56,547 nt of DNA from Streptomyces flavidovirens DSM 40150 (GCF_000429085.1 NZ_AUBE01000033.1:1-56547), one strand, 5' to 3'; positions 39,040-47,160 are shown, counted from the first letter of the stretch. Notes: a model not told the origin generated them from the sequence alone. Numbers and translations: made by a program.

Positions 39040-40541
39040 GAGTCCTGCTCCGCGACGGTGATGGTCACCTTGCCGGTGACGTGGTGGCCGAGCCCGTTGG
39101 CGCCGACGACCCGCACCTCGGCCGTGCCGTCCGCGTCGAGGGCGGTGACGGTGCCGGTCAGCACCATGGTGTCGCCGGGGTAGTTCGGCGCCCCCAGGCG
39201 GATCTTCACCGCGCGCAACCGGGCGCCGGGGCCGAAGTGGTCGGTGATGTACCGGCCGACCAGGCCATTGGTCGTGAGGATGTTCATGAAGATGTCGGGC
39301 GAGCCCTTCACCCGCGCGGCCTCGGCATCGTGGTGGACGTCCTGGTAGTCGCGGGAGGCGACGGCGCCCGCGACGATCAGTGTGCGGGTGACCGGAATCT
39401 CCAGCGCCGACAGCTCATGACCGACCCTCATACGGGCTCCTCCTTCCCCTCCTCCTTCCCTGCGCGCGGCCGAGTCGTCCGCCGCCCGGTGTGCGTCCGT
39501 GGCGTGAAGTCCATGAGCCCCGGCCCTCTTCGCCGCTCCGCCACCTCCGCCTCTGCCACCTCCGCCGCCGCCTCCGCTGCCTTCGGCCGGCCGAAAGACC
39601 GGCAGCTCCAACTCCTCGTCGACCCGCAGGAACTCCACCTGAACGGGCATCCCGATCCGCACCTTGTCGTACGGCACCCCCACCACGTTGCTGACCATGC
39701 GCACGCCCTCCGCGAGCTCGATCAGCCCCACGGCATACGGCGGGTCGAAGGCGGGGAACGCCGGATGATGCATGACGACGTACGAGAACACCGTCCCGGC
39801 CCCGCTCGCCTCGACCGTCTCCCACTCCGGCGACCCACAGGCCCCGCACCCCGGCAGCCAGGGAAACCGCAGCGCCCCACACCCCTCGCACCGCTGGATC
39901 AGCAGCCTGTGCTGGGCCACCCCGTCCCAGAACCCGGCGTTGTCCCGGTTGACGACGGGCCGGGGCCGCTCGCTTCCGCCCTTACGTCCCTGACGTTCCC
40001 CTTCGCGCTCGCCTTCGCGTCCTCGCCCGGCCGGTGCGTACTTGAGGATGCGGAAGCGGTGCGTCCCCGCCGGCTCGCCGTCCGCGCGGACGTCCATCCG
40101 CGTCGTGACGAAGTGCCCCGTGCCCAGTTTGGTGGTCTTGCGCTCCGACACGGACTCGATCAGCGCGTCGAAGGTGATCCGGTCCCCGGGCCGCAGATCC
40201 CGCACGTACTCCTGCTCGCAGTCGGTCGCGACCACGGAGGTGTACCCTGCGCCGTCCAGCAGCGCGAGCAGTTCGTCGTACGCCGCCGACCTGCCCGTAT
40301 GCCTGGACAGGCCTCCCATCGTCCAGGCCTGGAGCATCGTGGGCGGGGCGATCGCGCCGGGACCGGAGTACGCCGGCGCGGTATCTGCCATCGCCTCGCA
40401 CCAGTGCCTGATCATCGGCTCGTTGACGGGGTCCTTCCCGGCCCCCGCGACCACTGCCGCCCGGCCCTCGAAGGCCTTCAGCCGCCCGTACAGACGCACA
40501 CTCGCGTCGGTACTCGCGTCGGTACTCACGTCCGCGCTCAT
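39036..40541 (-). CDS. MaoC-like N-terminal / OB-fold (DUF35) / MaoC fusion protein
   Basis: 501 residues. The N-terminal hotdog domain (about 15-150; IRHWCEAMADTAPAYSGPGA, VATDCEQEYVRDLRPGDRIT) is followed by a rubredoxin-like zinc knuckle and OB fold (QRCEGCGALRFPWLPGCGAC, GTVFSYVVMHHPAFPAFDPP), then a Gly-rich linker (about 318-370) and a C-terminal MaoC hydratase domain (SRDYQDVHHDAEAARVKGSP, NILTTNGLVGRYITDHFG). In relatives the last MaoC domain is usually a separate gene. Here a strong GGAGGAG ribosome site and ATG at 39431 remain inside the frame, so a free 131-residue MaoC may also be made. It should act with the adjacent lipid-transfer protein. Confidence 0.88.
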   Translation of the reverse strand: MSADVSTDASTDASVRLYGRLKAFEGRAAVVAGAGKDPVNEPMIRHWCEAMADTAPAYSGPGAIAPPTMLQAWTMGGLSRHTGRSAAYDELLALLDGAGYTSVVATDCEQEYVRDLRPGDRITFDALIESVSERKTTKLGTGHFVTTRMDVRADGEPAGTHRFRILKYAPAGRGREGEREGERQGRKGGSERPRPVVNRDNAGFWDGVAQHRLLIQRCEGCGALRFPWLPGCGACGSPEWETVEASGAGTVFSYVVMHHPAFPAFDPPYAVGLIELAEGVRMVSNVVGVPYDKVRIGMPVQVEFLRVDEELELPVFRPAEGSGGGGGGGRGGGGGAAKRAGAHGLHATDAHRAADDSAARREGGGEGGARMRVGHELSALEIPVTRTLIVAGAVASRDYQDVHHDAEAARVKGSPDIFMNILTTNGLVGRYITDHFGPGARLRAVKIRLGAPNYPGDTMVLTGTVTALDADGTAEVRVVGANGLGHHVTGKVTITVAEQDS

Positions 40542-40745
40542 CGCCGCCCCCCGGCATCCCGAGCCGCATCGTCGCCACACCCAACCGGTTTCTGACTGTC
40601 CGTCAGTTGAACCGGCCTGTCAAGGCAACAGCAACAGCAACAGCAACAGCGCGGCCCGAAACGGGAACGGCCTGCGCAACGGCGACAAGCGCCGTCGCGC
40701 AGGCAGTCATTCACCCCGCAACACAGACCCCAGCCGGGCCACGGC

Positions 40746-41057
40746 TCACCAGAGCGGCGCGAAATTCACAGTGACGGTCTCGCTGCTCTGGTCGATCGCT
40801 GTGAAGCCCGAGCCGTTGACGCTCGCCCTGTTGTTCTGGTTCCTGGCACCCGGACCCGTCGCCACCTGCTGCGTGGTGGTCGAGTCGCCGACGTTGAAGC
40901 CAGTGACACCGCTTCCGCTGACCGTGGCCACGGTCGCGTTCGATCCGTTACCCGCGAAGGAACCGTTGTGCGCGACGGCGGAGCCCGAGAAGAGAGCGGC
41001 CGCGAGGGGCAGGGCGGCTACAGCGGCGATGACGCGAGCGGTACGGATGCTTGCCAT
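40746..41057 (-). CDS. Small secreted beta-rich protein, unknown function
   Basis: 103 residues from ATG 41057, with GGAGGA 7 bases upstream. The signal peptide is ARVIAAVAALPLAAALFSGS. The mature part is rich in Asn, Gly, Ser and Thr with alternating polar/valine strands (NATVATVSGSGVTGFNVGDS, RASVNGSGFTAIDQSSETVT). No Cys. It resembles amyloid-forming surface proteins in composition but is neither a chaplin nor a rodlin by sequence. Confidence 0.75.
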   Translation of the reverse strand: MASIRTARVIAAVAALPLAAALFSGSAVAHNGSFAGNGSNATVATVSGSGVTGFNVGDSTTTQQVATGPGARNQNNRASVNGSGFTAIDQSSETVTVNFAPLW

Positions 41058-41353
41058 GTGCATTCCTCCAGGGAACGGTAAGTACGCCTTGTTCCGGGGC
41101 AGTTGGCCGACTGCCTCAGCGATGGTGACGACGTCGCGAGATCAGAATTGCCCACCGAATCCCCGGCGAACCACCCCGGAGGCGCTTATTCCCCCTCAAG
41201 CGTGAGGACATGTCGATAAACACCCTTCACGCCCCCAAATCCCAGCTAACCGCTCCTGCCGAAGCAACCCGCCCCGCAAGGAAAAGCGTTCCCGTACATT
41301 TTCGGCCAATCCGCCCCCTTCCCTTCTTCGAACGCGCGTACGAAAATAAACCC

Positions 41354-42265
41354 ATGGCCATTTCCGACCGGCGTGCCGCCACCCTGGCCCTCGCCCACGC
41401 TCTCTCCGCCGCCGAGCGCGGGCTCCCCGTCATCCCCCTGTCCCGCACCAAGCTCCCCGCCCTGCGTTCCCCGCACCGCGACGCCCCTGAGCCGCACCTG
41501 TGCCGGGGCGAATGCGGGCGCCCTGGGCACGGCGTCCACGACGCCAGCACCGACCCGGCCACCGTCCGCGCCCTCTTCGCCGCCGCCCCCTGGGCCACCG
41601 GTTACGGCATCGCCTGCGGCCGCCCCCCGCACCGCCTCATCGGCATAGACCTGGACACGAAGACGGACACCGGCACGGGAACCACCCCCGCTCCCGGCAC
41701 GGACTCCACCACAGCCCTCAAGCACTTGGCGCTGCGGCACCTCTTCACGATCCCGGAGACCGTCGTCGTCCTCACTCCCAGCGGAGGCCGCCACATCTGG
41801 CTGACCGGCCCGCCGGACGTCGTCGTCCCCAACTCCGCGAGCCGCCTGGCCCCCGGCATCGACATCCGCGGCACCGGCGGCTACCTGGTGGGTCCCGGCT
41901 CGCTCACAACCCACGGCGTCTACCGCACCGCGCCAGGCACCGGCCATCTCGCGCCGGCCCCCTGCCCCAGCGCACTGCTCCGCCTCCTCACACCCCCCGC
42001 ACGCCCCCACGCCCCCACCGGCCGCCGGACCGGCGGCTCAGGAGGGGGCCACGGCCTGGTCCAGTTCGTACTGGCGGCACACGAGGGCCAGCGCAACACC
42101 CGCCTCTTCTGGGCCGCTTGCCGCGCGTACGAGAACGGCATCGGCGACGCCCTCGCGAACGCGCTCACAGAAGCGGCCGTCCACACAGGCCTCACCGAAC
42201 ACGAAGCCCGCGCCACGATCGCCTCCGCCGCCCGCCTCTCAGGTCTCGGCAGCGGCAGCCGGTGA
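41354..42265 (+). CDS. Stand-alone bifunctional primase/polymerase (prim-pol) domain protein
   Basis: 303 residues. The archaeo-eukaryotic primase-like fold shows YGIACGRPPHRLIGIDLDTK (acidic catalytic pair DLD), VVVLTPSGGRHIWLTG (the SGGxHxW motif) and GIDIRGTGGYLVGPGSLTTH. A C-terminal helical part (FVLAAHEGQRNTRLFWAACR) is the small helical domain that often follows. No helicase domain is attached, unlike phage or plasmid primases, though genes like this are common in Streptomyces chromosomes. ATG 41354 is preceded by AT-rich DNA. Confidence 0.85.
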   Translation: MAISDRRAATLALAHALSAAERGLPVIPLSRTKLPALRSPHRDAPEPHLCRGECGRPGHGVHDASTDPATVRALFAAAPWATGYGIACGRPPHRLIGIDLDTKTDTGTGTTPAPGTDSTTALKHLALRHLFTIPETVVVLTPSGGRHIWLTGPPDVVVPNSASRLAPGIDIRGTGGYLVGPGSLTTHGVYRTAPGTGHLAPAPCPSALLRLLTPPARPHAPTGRRTGGSGGGHGLVQFVLAAHEGQRNTRLFWAACRAYENGIGDALANALTEAAVHTGLTEHEARATIASAARLSGLGSGSR

Positions 42266-42553
42266 TTTCTCGCGTCCCACGGGGTTCTCCCCGATCACGA
42301 CGACCCACCGCCCGGACGCACGGCTCAGCGTCAGGCCGTAGCGCTGTTCCTCGCCCCGCTTGCCCTGTGCGACCACCTCGGCGGCGGCGAAATCGGTCCC
42401 GAACTCATGGCTAATGTCGACATCCTCGACCCTCACCCTGCGCCCGCCCTGGACGCCGACCAGCGAGGCGGCTTCCTCCTCCACCTCATTGCCCGGAGGC
42501 GCCACCTCGGTCAGCGCGTCCGCGTCCCGTTCGGTGGACGTGCCACCACGCAC
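42239..42553 (-). CDS. Hypothetical protein or C-terminal fragment
   Basis: About 104 codons on the reverse strand, overlapping the prim-pol end. LTEVAPPGNEVEEEAASLVG and AEVVAQGKRGEEQRYGLTLS then ASGRWVVVIGENP look like a small NTF2-like or transfer-protein C-terminal domain. No convincing own ribosome site is seen, and it lies directly behind a decayed amidase gene, so it may be only a fragment. Confidence 0.35.
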   Translation of the reverse strand: MRGGTSTERDADALTEVAPPGNEVEEEAASLVGVQGGRRVRVEDVDISHEFGTDFAAAEVVAQGKRGEEQRYGLTLSRASGRWVVVIGENPVGREKSPAAAAET

Positions 42554-43310
42554 GCGGATACGAGTTCAGCAGCGAACTGAGCTTTCTGTTGTGCGTACGG
42601 CCCGACCGGTAGATCAGGTAGCGCTCCCCGGTCTTCGTCGCCGTCACGATCATCGTGTGGTCGATGACCAACTTCCGTAGAACCACCTCTTGTTTGTCCT
42701 TGCGGGAGGCGAAACTGCCCGAGGTCGTTTCCCCAGCCGCCGCCCCGCATGGCCTGCGAGATGAAGTTGGTGCAGTCGTTGGTGCAGGAGCGGTAGTCGC
42801 TGTTCGCGTTCTTCCAGTGCTTGTTGGCGTACCCCACCATCTTCGAGTAGTTGTACCCGTACGGCACAGGCCCGGCACCCGAGCCCGGCGGCAGCGGATC
42901 GGTGGCCGGCTCGGACGGCCCCGTGGGCAGCGGCTCGGCCCGCCGCGTCGGGCTCCGGGTTCGTGTTGGGAGCCGCCTCTGTCAGCTGCGTGGCAGCCTG
43001 CAGCCCGTTCGGGTCCAGCCTCGCCTCGTCCTGGCTCAGCAGCCATCCGCCGTCGCTGTAGGTGAACCGCCGCGTGTGCGGGAGCGTGTACTCCTCGAAC
43101 TCGGACTCCCCCTGCTGGACATCCGGGAAGTACAGCCGTGCGTCTTCGGTGGCATGGAGCGTGGCAGTTCCGCCCTCGACCACGAAACTGTCGTGCGTCA
43201 GCGCCACCCCTCGGCCCGCGTATAGCCCCGTTGACCGCCTCCAGAGACTCCCTGCGCAGCGCCAGCGTCGACGCCTCCCGCTGGTACTTCTGCTGGCGCA
43301 GACAGAAGCG
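42540..43310 (-). pseudogene. Amidase-domain protein pseudogene (several frameshifts)
   Basis: Pieces of an amidase_6-type secreted protein occur in at least three frames: REASTLALRRESLEAVNGAI (about 43280-43220), FVVEGGTATLHATEDARLYF to DEARLDPNGLQAATQLTEAA (43190-42970), YANKHWKNANSDYRSCTNDC with TNFISQAMRGGGWGND (42850-42740, containing the catalytic-Cys motif) and VIDHTMIVTATKTGERYLIY to AWWHVHRT (42660-42545, containing the His motif). The spacing between the Cys and His blocks is shorter than usual. No single frame spans the domain, so this is decayed. Confidence 0.75.
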
Positions 43311-43324
43311 GGGGCGCGATCCTC

Positions 43325-43603
43325 ATGCCCTGGGAATCCCCCTGGTTCTGCTACGGCCTGCTGCGCCTGAAGGCGTCCCATGAGGGGAACGGCTGGGGGC
43401 GGTTCCATCCGCACTCGTCGTTCAAGCTGATGCGCAACCAGCGCACTGACCTGCGCATCTACCGGGACGTTGTCCGCGATGAACATGTGCCGCGCGAGTC
43501 GCAGACGCGCCTGTCCCCGTGGGCGGTAACCGGGGATGACTGGGCTGCCCAGTTCGCCCTCGGCCTCCAACCGGCAGCGGGTTCCGGCCAGGTGAACGCG
43601 TAG
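43325..43603 (+). CDS. Unrecognised protein fragment
   Basis: 92 codons with good coding bias on the forward strand (WESPWFCYGLLRLKASHEGN, RFHPHSSFKLMRNQRTDLRI, RDEHVPRESQTRLSPWAVTG). I do not recognise the family. It abuts the decayed amidase gene on one side and a broken GntR gene on the other, with no ribosome site, so it is probably itself a remnant of a larger gene. Confidence 0.4.
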   Translation: MPWESPWFCYGLLRLKASHEGNGWGRFHPHSSFKLMRNQRTDLRIYRDVVRDEHVPRESQTRLSPWAVTGDDWAAQFALGLQPAAGSGQVNA

Positions 43604-43611
43604 AGATCGTG

Positions 43612-44040
43612 AGCGCTGAACTGATTCCGGCCCCGGCCGAGGTAGCCGACGCCCTAGAGGTGGACGAAGGGAGCCTCGTTGTGCAGCGCCGTCGCCGGTA
43701 TCTGGACGACGAGGGAGTAGCTGCTCTCTCTACGTCGTGGCTACCTGCGGATCTTGCACAGGCGGCATCAGAGCTGATCTCCACTGGGCCACTTCCGAAG
43801 ATGACCTTCGGGCTGATCGAGGACCACACTGGACGCAGGCCACCAAGCGTCGAGACGTCGTGTCCGTTCGCGCCGTTCCTGACGACGTGGCACCGCTCCT
43901 TGAGGTCGAGCCGGGATCGTCGACCCTCACCATGGCCAATTACTACTGGGATCAACACGGCCAATCGCGGAGCACGCACGGGACTTCATCGGCGCGCAAC
44001 GCGAGTTGGCCGCTGACTACGACTGGAATAGCAGCCCGTT
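43612..44040 (+). pseudogene. UTRA-domain remnant of a GntR-family regulator
   Basis: The ligand-binding UTRA domain continues across three frames: AELIPAPAEVADALEVDEGS to GLIEDHTGRRP (43615-43845), VRAVPDDVAPLLEVEPGSST to NYYWDQHG (43860-43965), then ADYDWNSSPLHW (44008-44042). The N-terminal DNA-binding domain is absent. Two frameshifts plus truncation make it non-functional. Regulators of this type are common on actinomycete transfer elements, so it may be a trace of an older element. Confidence 0.7.
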
Positions 44041-44079
44041 GCACTGGAGCTGTTACAGGTTTCTCTACCTCTATCAAGG

Positions 44080-44167
44080 CCCCCGCGCACGGCGCGGGGG
44101 TGCGCCGCTCTTCGGCGCGGTCCGCCGCCCTGTCTTCGCCAGCGGCGGACCGCGCCGAGCGGCGCAC
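44080..44167. repeat. Two adjacent strong hairpins
   Basis: Hairpin one has 9-base arms CCCCCGCGC and GCGCGGGGG (44080-44088, 44092-44100) with a 3-base loop. Hairpin two has arms of 26-29 bases (44100-44128 and 44142-44167), paired except for a 2-base bulge, around a 13-base loop. They share base 44100. The stretch has no coding sense. Three-base-loop GC hairpins of this type occur in Streptomyces replication and telomere DNA. Confidence 0.75.
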
Positions 44168-44239
44168 CGCGTGCTCGGGAGATGGGGGTAGGAAACCCGT
44201 TGTGGCTGGGGCGGTCGGCTCCACGGCTTTAGGCAGCCA

Positions 44240-44347
44240 CTTTGGGGCGAGCCTCTAAGATCATGGCCCCGATTCGGGCTGTGCGGGCAGGCTAGGTGCT
44301 GCCCGAATCGCGGCCAGCGTAAGGGGCCGTGATCACTCGCCCCAAAG
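44240..44347. repeat. 108-bp imperfect palindrome (MITE-like or cruciform)
   Basis: Perfect 12-base ends CTTTGGGGCGAG (44240-44251) and CTCGCCCCAAAG (44336-44347) enclose further matched arms: GATCATGGCCCC against GGGGCCGTGATC (one mismatch), and CGATTCGGGC (44270-44279) against GCCCGAATCG (44301-44310). The whole segment can fold back on itself. No open frame crosses it, and no clear target duplication is visible. Confidence 0.7.
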
Positions 44348-44399
44348 CCGCTCCACCGACCGCGCGGTACCGTGCGGGCCTCACTCAGTGGGAGGCACA

Positions 44400-44651
44400 G
44401 TGACCGATCATTCCTTGCGACTCATGCAGGGCGACACGCTGCTTGGAGTGCTTACTCCCAACGGTGTTGATCAACCTTGGTTCATCTGCGATTTCGCAGC
44501 CACTCCCGAGTGGGAGCCAGTTAGGCCGATCTTCGAAGCCTGGACAGCAGCACTCAACAGTCACGACCCAGAAGGTGCGGCGACAGCACGAGCGCTACAA
44601 GTCGTGGACGACCTTGGCGTCACGCTCGTACCCGCCACGGCGGGCCAGTGA
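44400..44651 (+). CDS. Small hypothetical protein
   Basis: 83 residues from GTG 44400 behind GGAGG (44391-44395). The sequence (LRLMQGDTLLGVLTPNGVDQ, WFICDFAATPEWEPVRPIFE) is soluble, acidic and predicted alpha/beta; family not recognised. It is the last gene before the tRNA-Ser fragment and looks intact in an otherwise decayed stretch. Confidence 0.65.
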   Translation: MTDHSLRLMQGDTLLGVLTPNGVDQPWFICDFAATPEWEPVRPIFEAWTAALNSHDPEGAATARALQVVDDLGVTLVPATAGQ

Positions 44652-44786
44652 TCGCGGAATTCCTGCTTCACGTGCGGGGAGGTCAGGCCAGGTACCGGCA
44701 CTGAGGAAGTGCGCGTGCCCCTGCCGTGCCCGCCAGGGTAGGGAATCGCGGTCAACAGCGGTTGATCACGGGGACTTGACGCACTG

Positions 44787-44821
44787 ACGGCCCCTGACCA
44801 AAGTGACTGCTCAGGGGCCGT
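44787..44821 (-). terminator. Hairpin after the tRNA-Ser(TGA) fragment
   Basis: Arms ACGGCCCCTGA (44787-44797) and TCAGGGGCCGT (44811-44821) pair perfectly around a 13-base loop, 8 bases past the tRNA 3' end on the reverse strand. This is the retained terminator of the original tRNA gene. Confidence 0.7.
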
Positions 44822-44828
44822 TCACCTG

Positions 44829-44884
44829 CGGTGGGTGTGGGATTTGAACCCACGGTGACATCGCTGCCACGACGGTTTTCAAGA
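44829..44884 (-). other. 3' half of tRNA-Ser(TGA); probable left attachment site of the AICE
   Basis: Read on the reverse strand: anticodon loop CTTGAAA with TGA, a long variable arm, T arm with TTCAAAT and acceptor CACCCACC with discriminator G. Inward of 44884 the sequence no longer pairs as an anticodon stem (ACTCT instead of the needed ACGGT), and no D arm or 5' acceptor strand follows. The crossover would lie at the anticodon loop. With int and xis at the far right of the same stretch, this is best read as the element's left att site, the full tRNA being restored beyond the window's right edge. Confidence 0.75.
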
Positions 44885-44999
44885 GAGTGCTGCGAGCAGC
44901 GTCTTCGTCGTGCATGACCTGCACGTTCCCCCACCTCCGGGTCACTCACCGCCGCTGGCGGTCCATACCTGGTCCACTAGACGAATAAGTCCGATGTGT

Positions 45000-45894
45000 T
45001 CAGTGATCGAATGCCATGAGGGAGCGCATGGTGGGTGCTCCGGTTTTGTGGTTGCGCCAGATTGCAGCAGCCGTCGCGAGGATGCGCTGGGCGACGCGGA
45101 CGGCGACGCCCTCGAAGGTGCGGCCGCCGTGCTGCTCCAGGTCCAACTGGCCCTTGAGGGTGTCGTTCACGGACTCGATGAGCTGGCGTACCGACTTGAG
45201 CAGGCCCTCGCCCTTGCGTTTCTTCTCCCGCTTGAACGAGGGCCGCAGCAGGGTGATGCCGCGCTGGGCCAGGTCGTTCTCGAACTCCTTGGAGGCGAAG
45301 CCCTTGTCGGAGATCAGCAGCAGTCCGGGCCGCTCGGCAACCAGGCCCTCCTCGCCATCAAGCATGGCCTGCAACACCTCGCGTTCGCCCATCTTCGGGT
45401 TGGCCAGGGCCCACAGGATCGGCATCCCGGTCGGGGTGCAGACGAGGTACAGGCGCAGGCCCCAGAAGAAGCGGGAGTGGAAGGCGCAGTATCCGTATCC
45501 GGGCCAGCCGGCCATCTCCGACCGCTTCACCGTCGGCCTCGACATCCCGCACGGCAGTGGGGTGGAGTCGACGATCCAGTGGTTGTCGAACCAGAAGTCT
45601 GTGTCCACCGCGAGCATCCGTATCGCCTTCTTGACCAGCGGCAACGCGGCCTTGAAGGCGCTTGTTGTACCCGGACTGCTGCGGCAGGTACGGGAACATC
45701 GAGCCCAGGTGCTGCTCCGCGTACCGCAACCAGCGCGCCTCGCAAGTGAAACCGAGCAACGCCTGCGCGACCGCGAGCGTGACCAGCTCGGCATCCGTCA
45801 ACTGCGGCGGTCTGCCCATCCATCGCGCCTCCACGATCTCGTCGTCGGTCTTCACATACAGTGCGGTCAGCAGGGTGTTCAGTTCGTCGGTCAC
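45000..45894 (-). pseudogene. IS982-family transposase, frameshifted
   Basis: From GTG 45894: ELNTLLTALYVKTDDEIVEA, DAELVTLAVAQALLGFTCEA, MFPYLPQQSGYNKRL. The next block (AALPLVKKAIRMLAVDTDFW, WIVDSTPLPCGMSRPTVKRS, SRFFWGLRLYLVCTPTGMPI, SDKGFASKEFENDLAQRGIT) is in another frame. One extra base near 45653-45656 explains the shift. DDE-type residues appear in IVDSTP and LISDKGF. It cannot make full transposase unless the ribosome slips. Confidence 0.85.
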
Positions 45895-46095
45895 ACAACG
45901 ATCTTGGACACCCTGTCCGCATTCCCGGACGCACCGCCAGTGTCCGATCCGCCTGGGGACTGCACCGTTCGGCTGCTGTGACCAGCCGGGTGAAAAGTCA
46001 GGCTGCACAACCATCGCCTGAGTTGGGCAACCCGACCTTGCAACTTTGGCGACTGCGCTCAGGCTCACCCGAGTCTCACCGCACGAATCCGCACC

Positions 46096-46509
46096 CTATG
46101 GGCGCGCGTCGAATCGATGCTGAATGCCTCCGTCCGGTCCGAACACGTCCATGAGATACCCCTTGCCCAGATCCACGTCTTCCTCGCGCTTCAGGTAGTC
46201 AGTGAGCGAGACTTTCAGGCGGTCGAAGGGTTCCGCGTCATCGACCGCGTTGTGCGTCCACACGGTCAGCAGCGGAACGCCACCAGGGCCGTCGGCACGC
46301 TGGATGCCATACACATCCTTGTTCCCGCTCGCCTTTCGGTAGCGGTCGGCAAGCTGCGCGGCGGAGTCGGGCGCGACTGTGGTGGTGGCGTTGGGCCTCG
46401 GGGACTCGGCGGAGTGGTCCCTCGCCGTGCCAGAATCCAGGGCGCAGGCCCCCAGCAAGGGCAGGGCTGCAGTGCACAGAACGGCGGCAAGGCGGACAGG
46501 TCTTTTCAT
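46096..46509 (-). CDS. Small putative lipoprotein (passenger gene)
   Basis: 137 residues. The lipobox LGAC follows a short signal helix (LAAVLCTAALPLL). The mature domain (AAQLADRYRKASGNKDVYGI, VPLLTVWTHNAVDDAEPFDR, DYLKREEDVDLGKGYLMDVF) has no known enzyme motif. It lies inside the inverted-repeat segment, upstream of the transposase on the same strand. The function and the reason for its presence there are unknown. Confidence 0.75.
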   Translation of the reverse strand: MKRPVRLAAVLCTAALPLLGACALDSGTARDHSAESPRPNATTTVAPDSAAQLADRYRKASGNKDVYGIQRADGPGGVPLLTVWTHNAVDDAEPFDRLKVSLTDYLKREEDVDLGKGYLMDVFGPDGGIQHRFDARP

Positions 46510-46789
46510 GACGCAATAGTCCCAGCCCTCCCGCCACGCCGGTCATCCGGCCGGCGTGCAGCCGCATCGCATCCGTGCTACAGACCGGTGGGCCCCTCGT
46601 ACTGACTTACACACCAAGGCCGCCCCCGCCGAGAGAGGTCCTGCCGCCCTCGGCAACCGTACGCAAGATCCAGATGTCCAATGCAGATCCAGATGCAAGG
46701 TCAAACTGACCCATGCAAGGTCAGCCGCTCCAGGACAGCCAGGCATCGGACTTATTCGTCTAGCCCATCAGATACCTCTAGGCAGGTGC

Positions 46790-47014
46790 TCAGACGGGGC
46801 GAGCGTCTGGGTGATCCAGCGCGCAGGCACCTTGGCAGGAGTGAAGCTCCGGTGCTGGTGGCGGGTCTCCTCGCCACGCGCGTTGCGCAGCACGCCAAGA
46901 GTCGAAGACTCCAGATAGTTGATCAAGCAGGCCCTTGGCAGCGAACAATGCAACGCTCGCCACGCCCGAGCCGGCCAGAACCCAGAGCGTGATGGTCACA
47001 TCCACTGGTTCCAT
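46790..47014 (-). CDS. Small membrane protein divergent from an HTH gene
   Basis: 74 residues from ATG 47014 (GAGAGGAG upstream). One transmembrane helix (about 8-28, ITLWVLAGSGVASVALFAAK) is followed by an amphipathic helix (GLLDQLSGVFDSWRAAQRAW) and a Pro-rich tail with two Cys. It is divergently placed to the degenerate HTH gene, with about 200 bases of shared upstream DNA containing repeated GGAC motifs. Confidence 0.6.
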   Translation of the reverse strand: MEPVDVTITLWVLAGSGVASVALFAAKGLLDQLSGVFDSWRAAQRAWRGDPPPAPELHSCQGACALDHPDARPV

Positions 47015-47160
47015 GCTCCTCTCACCGTCTGACAACGCGTCCGTTGATGGGGACACGCTCCAAGGGAAGCTGTGCGTCGCAGCTGTCCACCAGTGCCTCG
47101 GACGTTCCTGCTGAACTCCGGACAGTCGGCTCACCGCGCCCTAGTCTGAACGCAACTGAG

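Larger units (their letters stand above)
44977..46763. mobile_element. 1.79-kb segment bounded by a perfect 20-bp inverted repeat
   Basis: CTAGACGAATAAGTCCGATG (44977-44996) recurs exactly inverted at 46744-46763. Inside are a broken IS982-type transposase whose stop is 4 bases from the left repeat, and a lipoprotein gene. Subterminal direct repeats sit near the right end: AGATCCAGATG twice (46666, 46685) and ATGCAAGGTCA twice (46693, 46713; 20 bases apart). The outer CTAG on both sides could be a target duplication, but it is self-complementary, so this is ambiguous. At 1.79 kb it is longer than the roughly 1-kb IS982 elements I know. Confidence 0.6.

Noticed and set aside
40612..40660. Possible CRISPR or structured repeat array (CAACAG-type repeats)
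   Set aside because: The units are only 6 bases with no spacers: a microsatellite, not a CRISPR array. No cas genes are present in the window.
45000..45894. Programmed frameshift making the IS982 transposase
   Set aside because: IS982 transposases are normally single frame, and the extra base lies in a plain CCTTCAAGG context without a slippery run.
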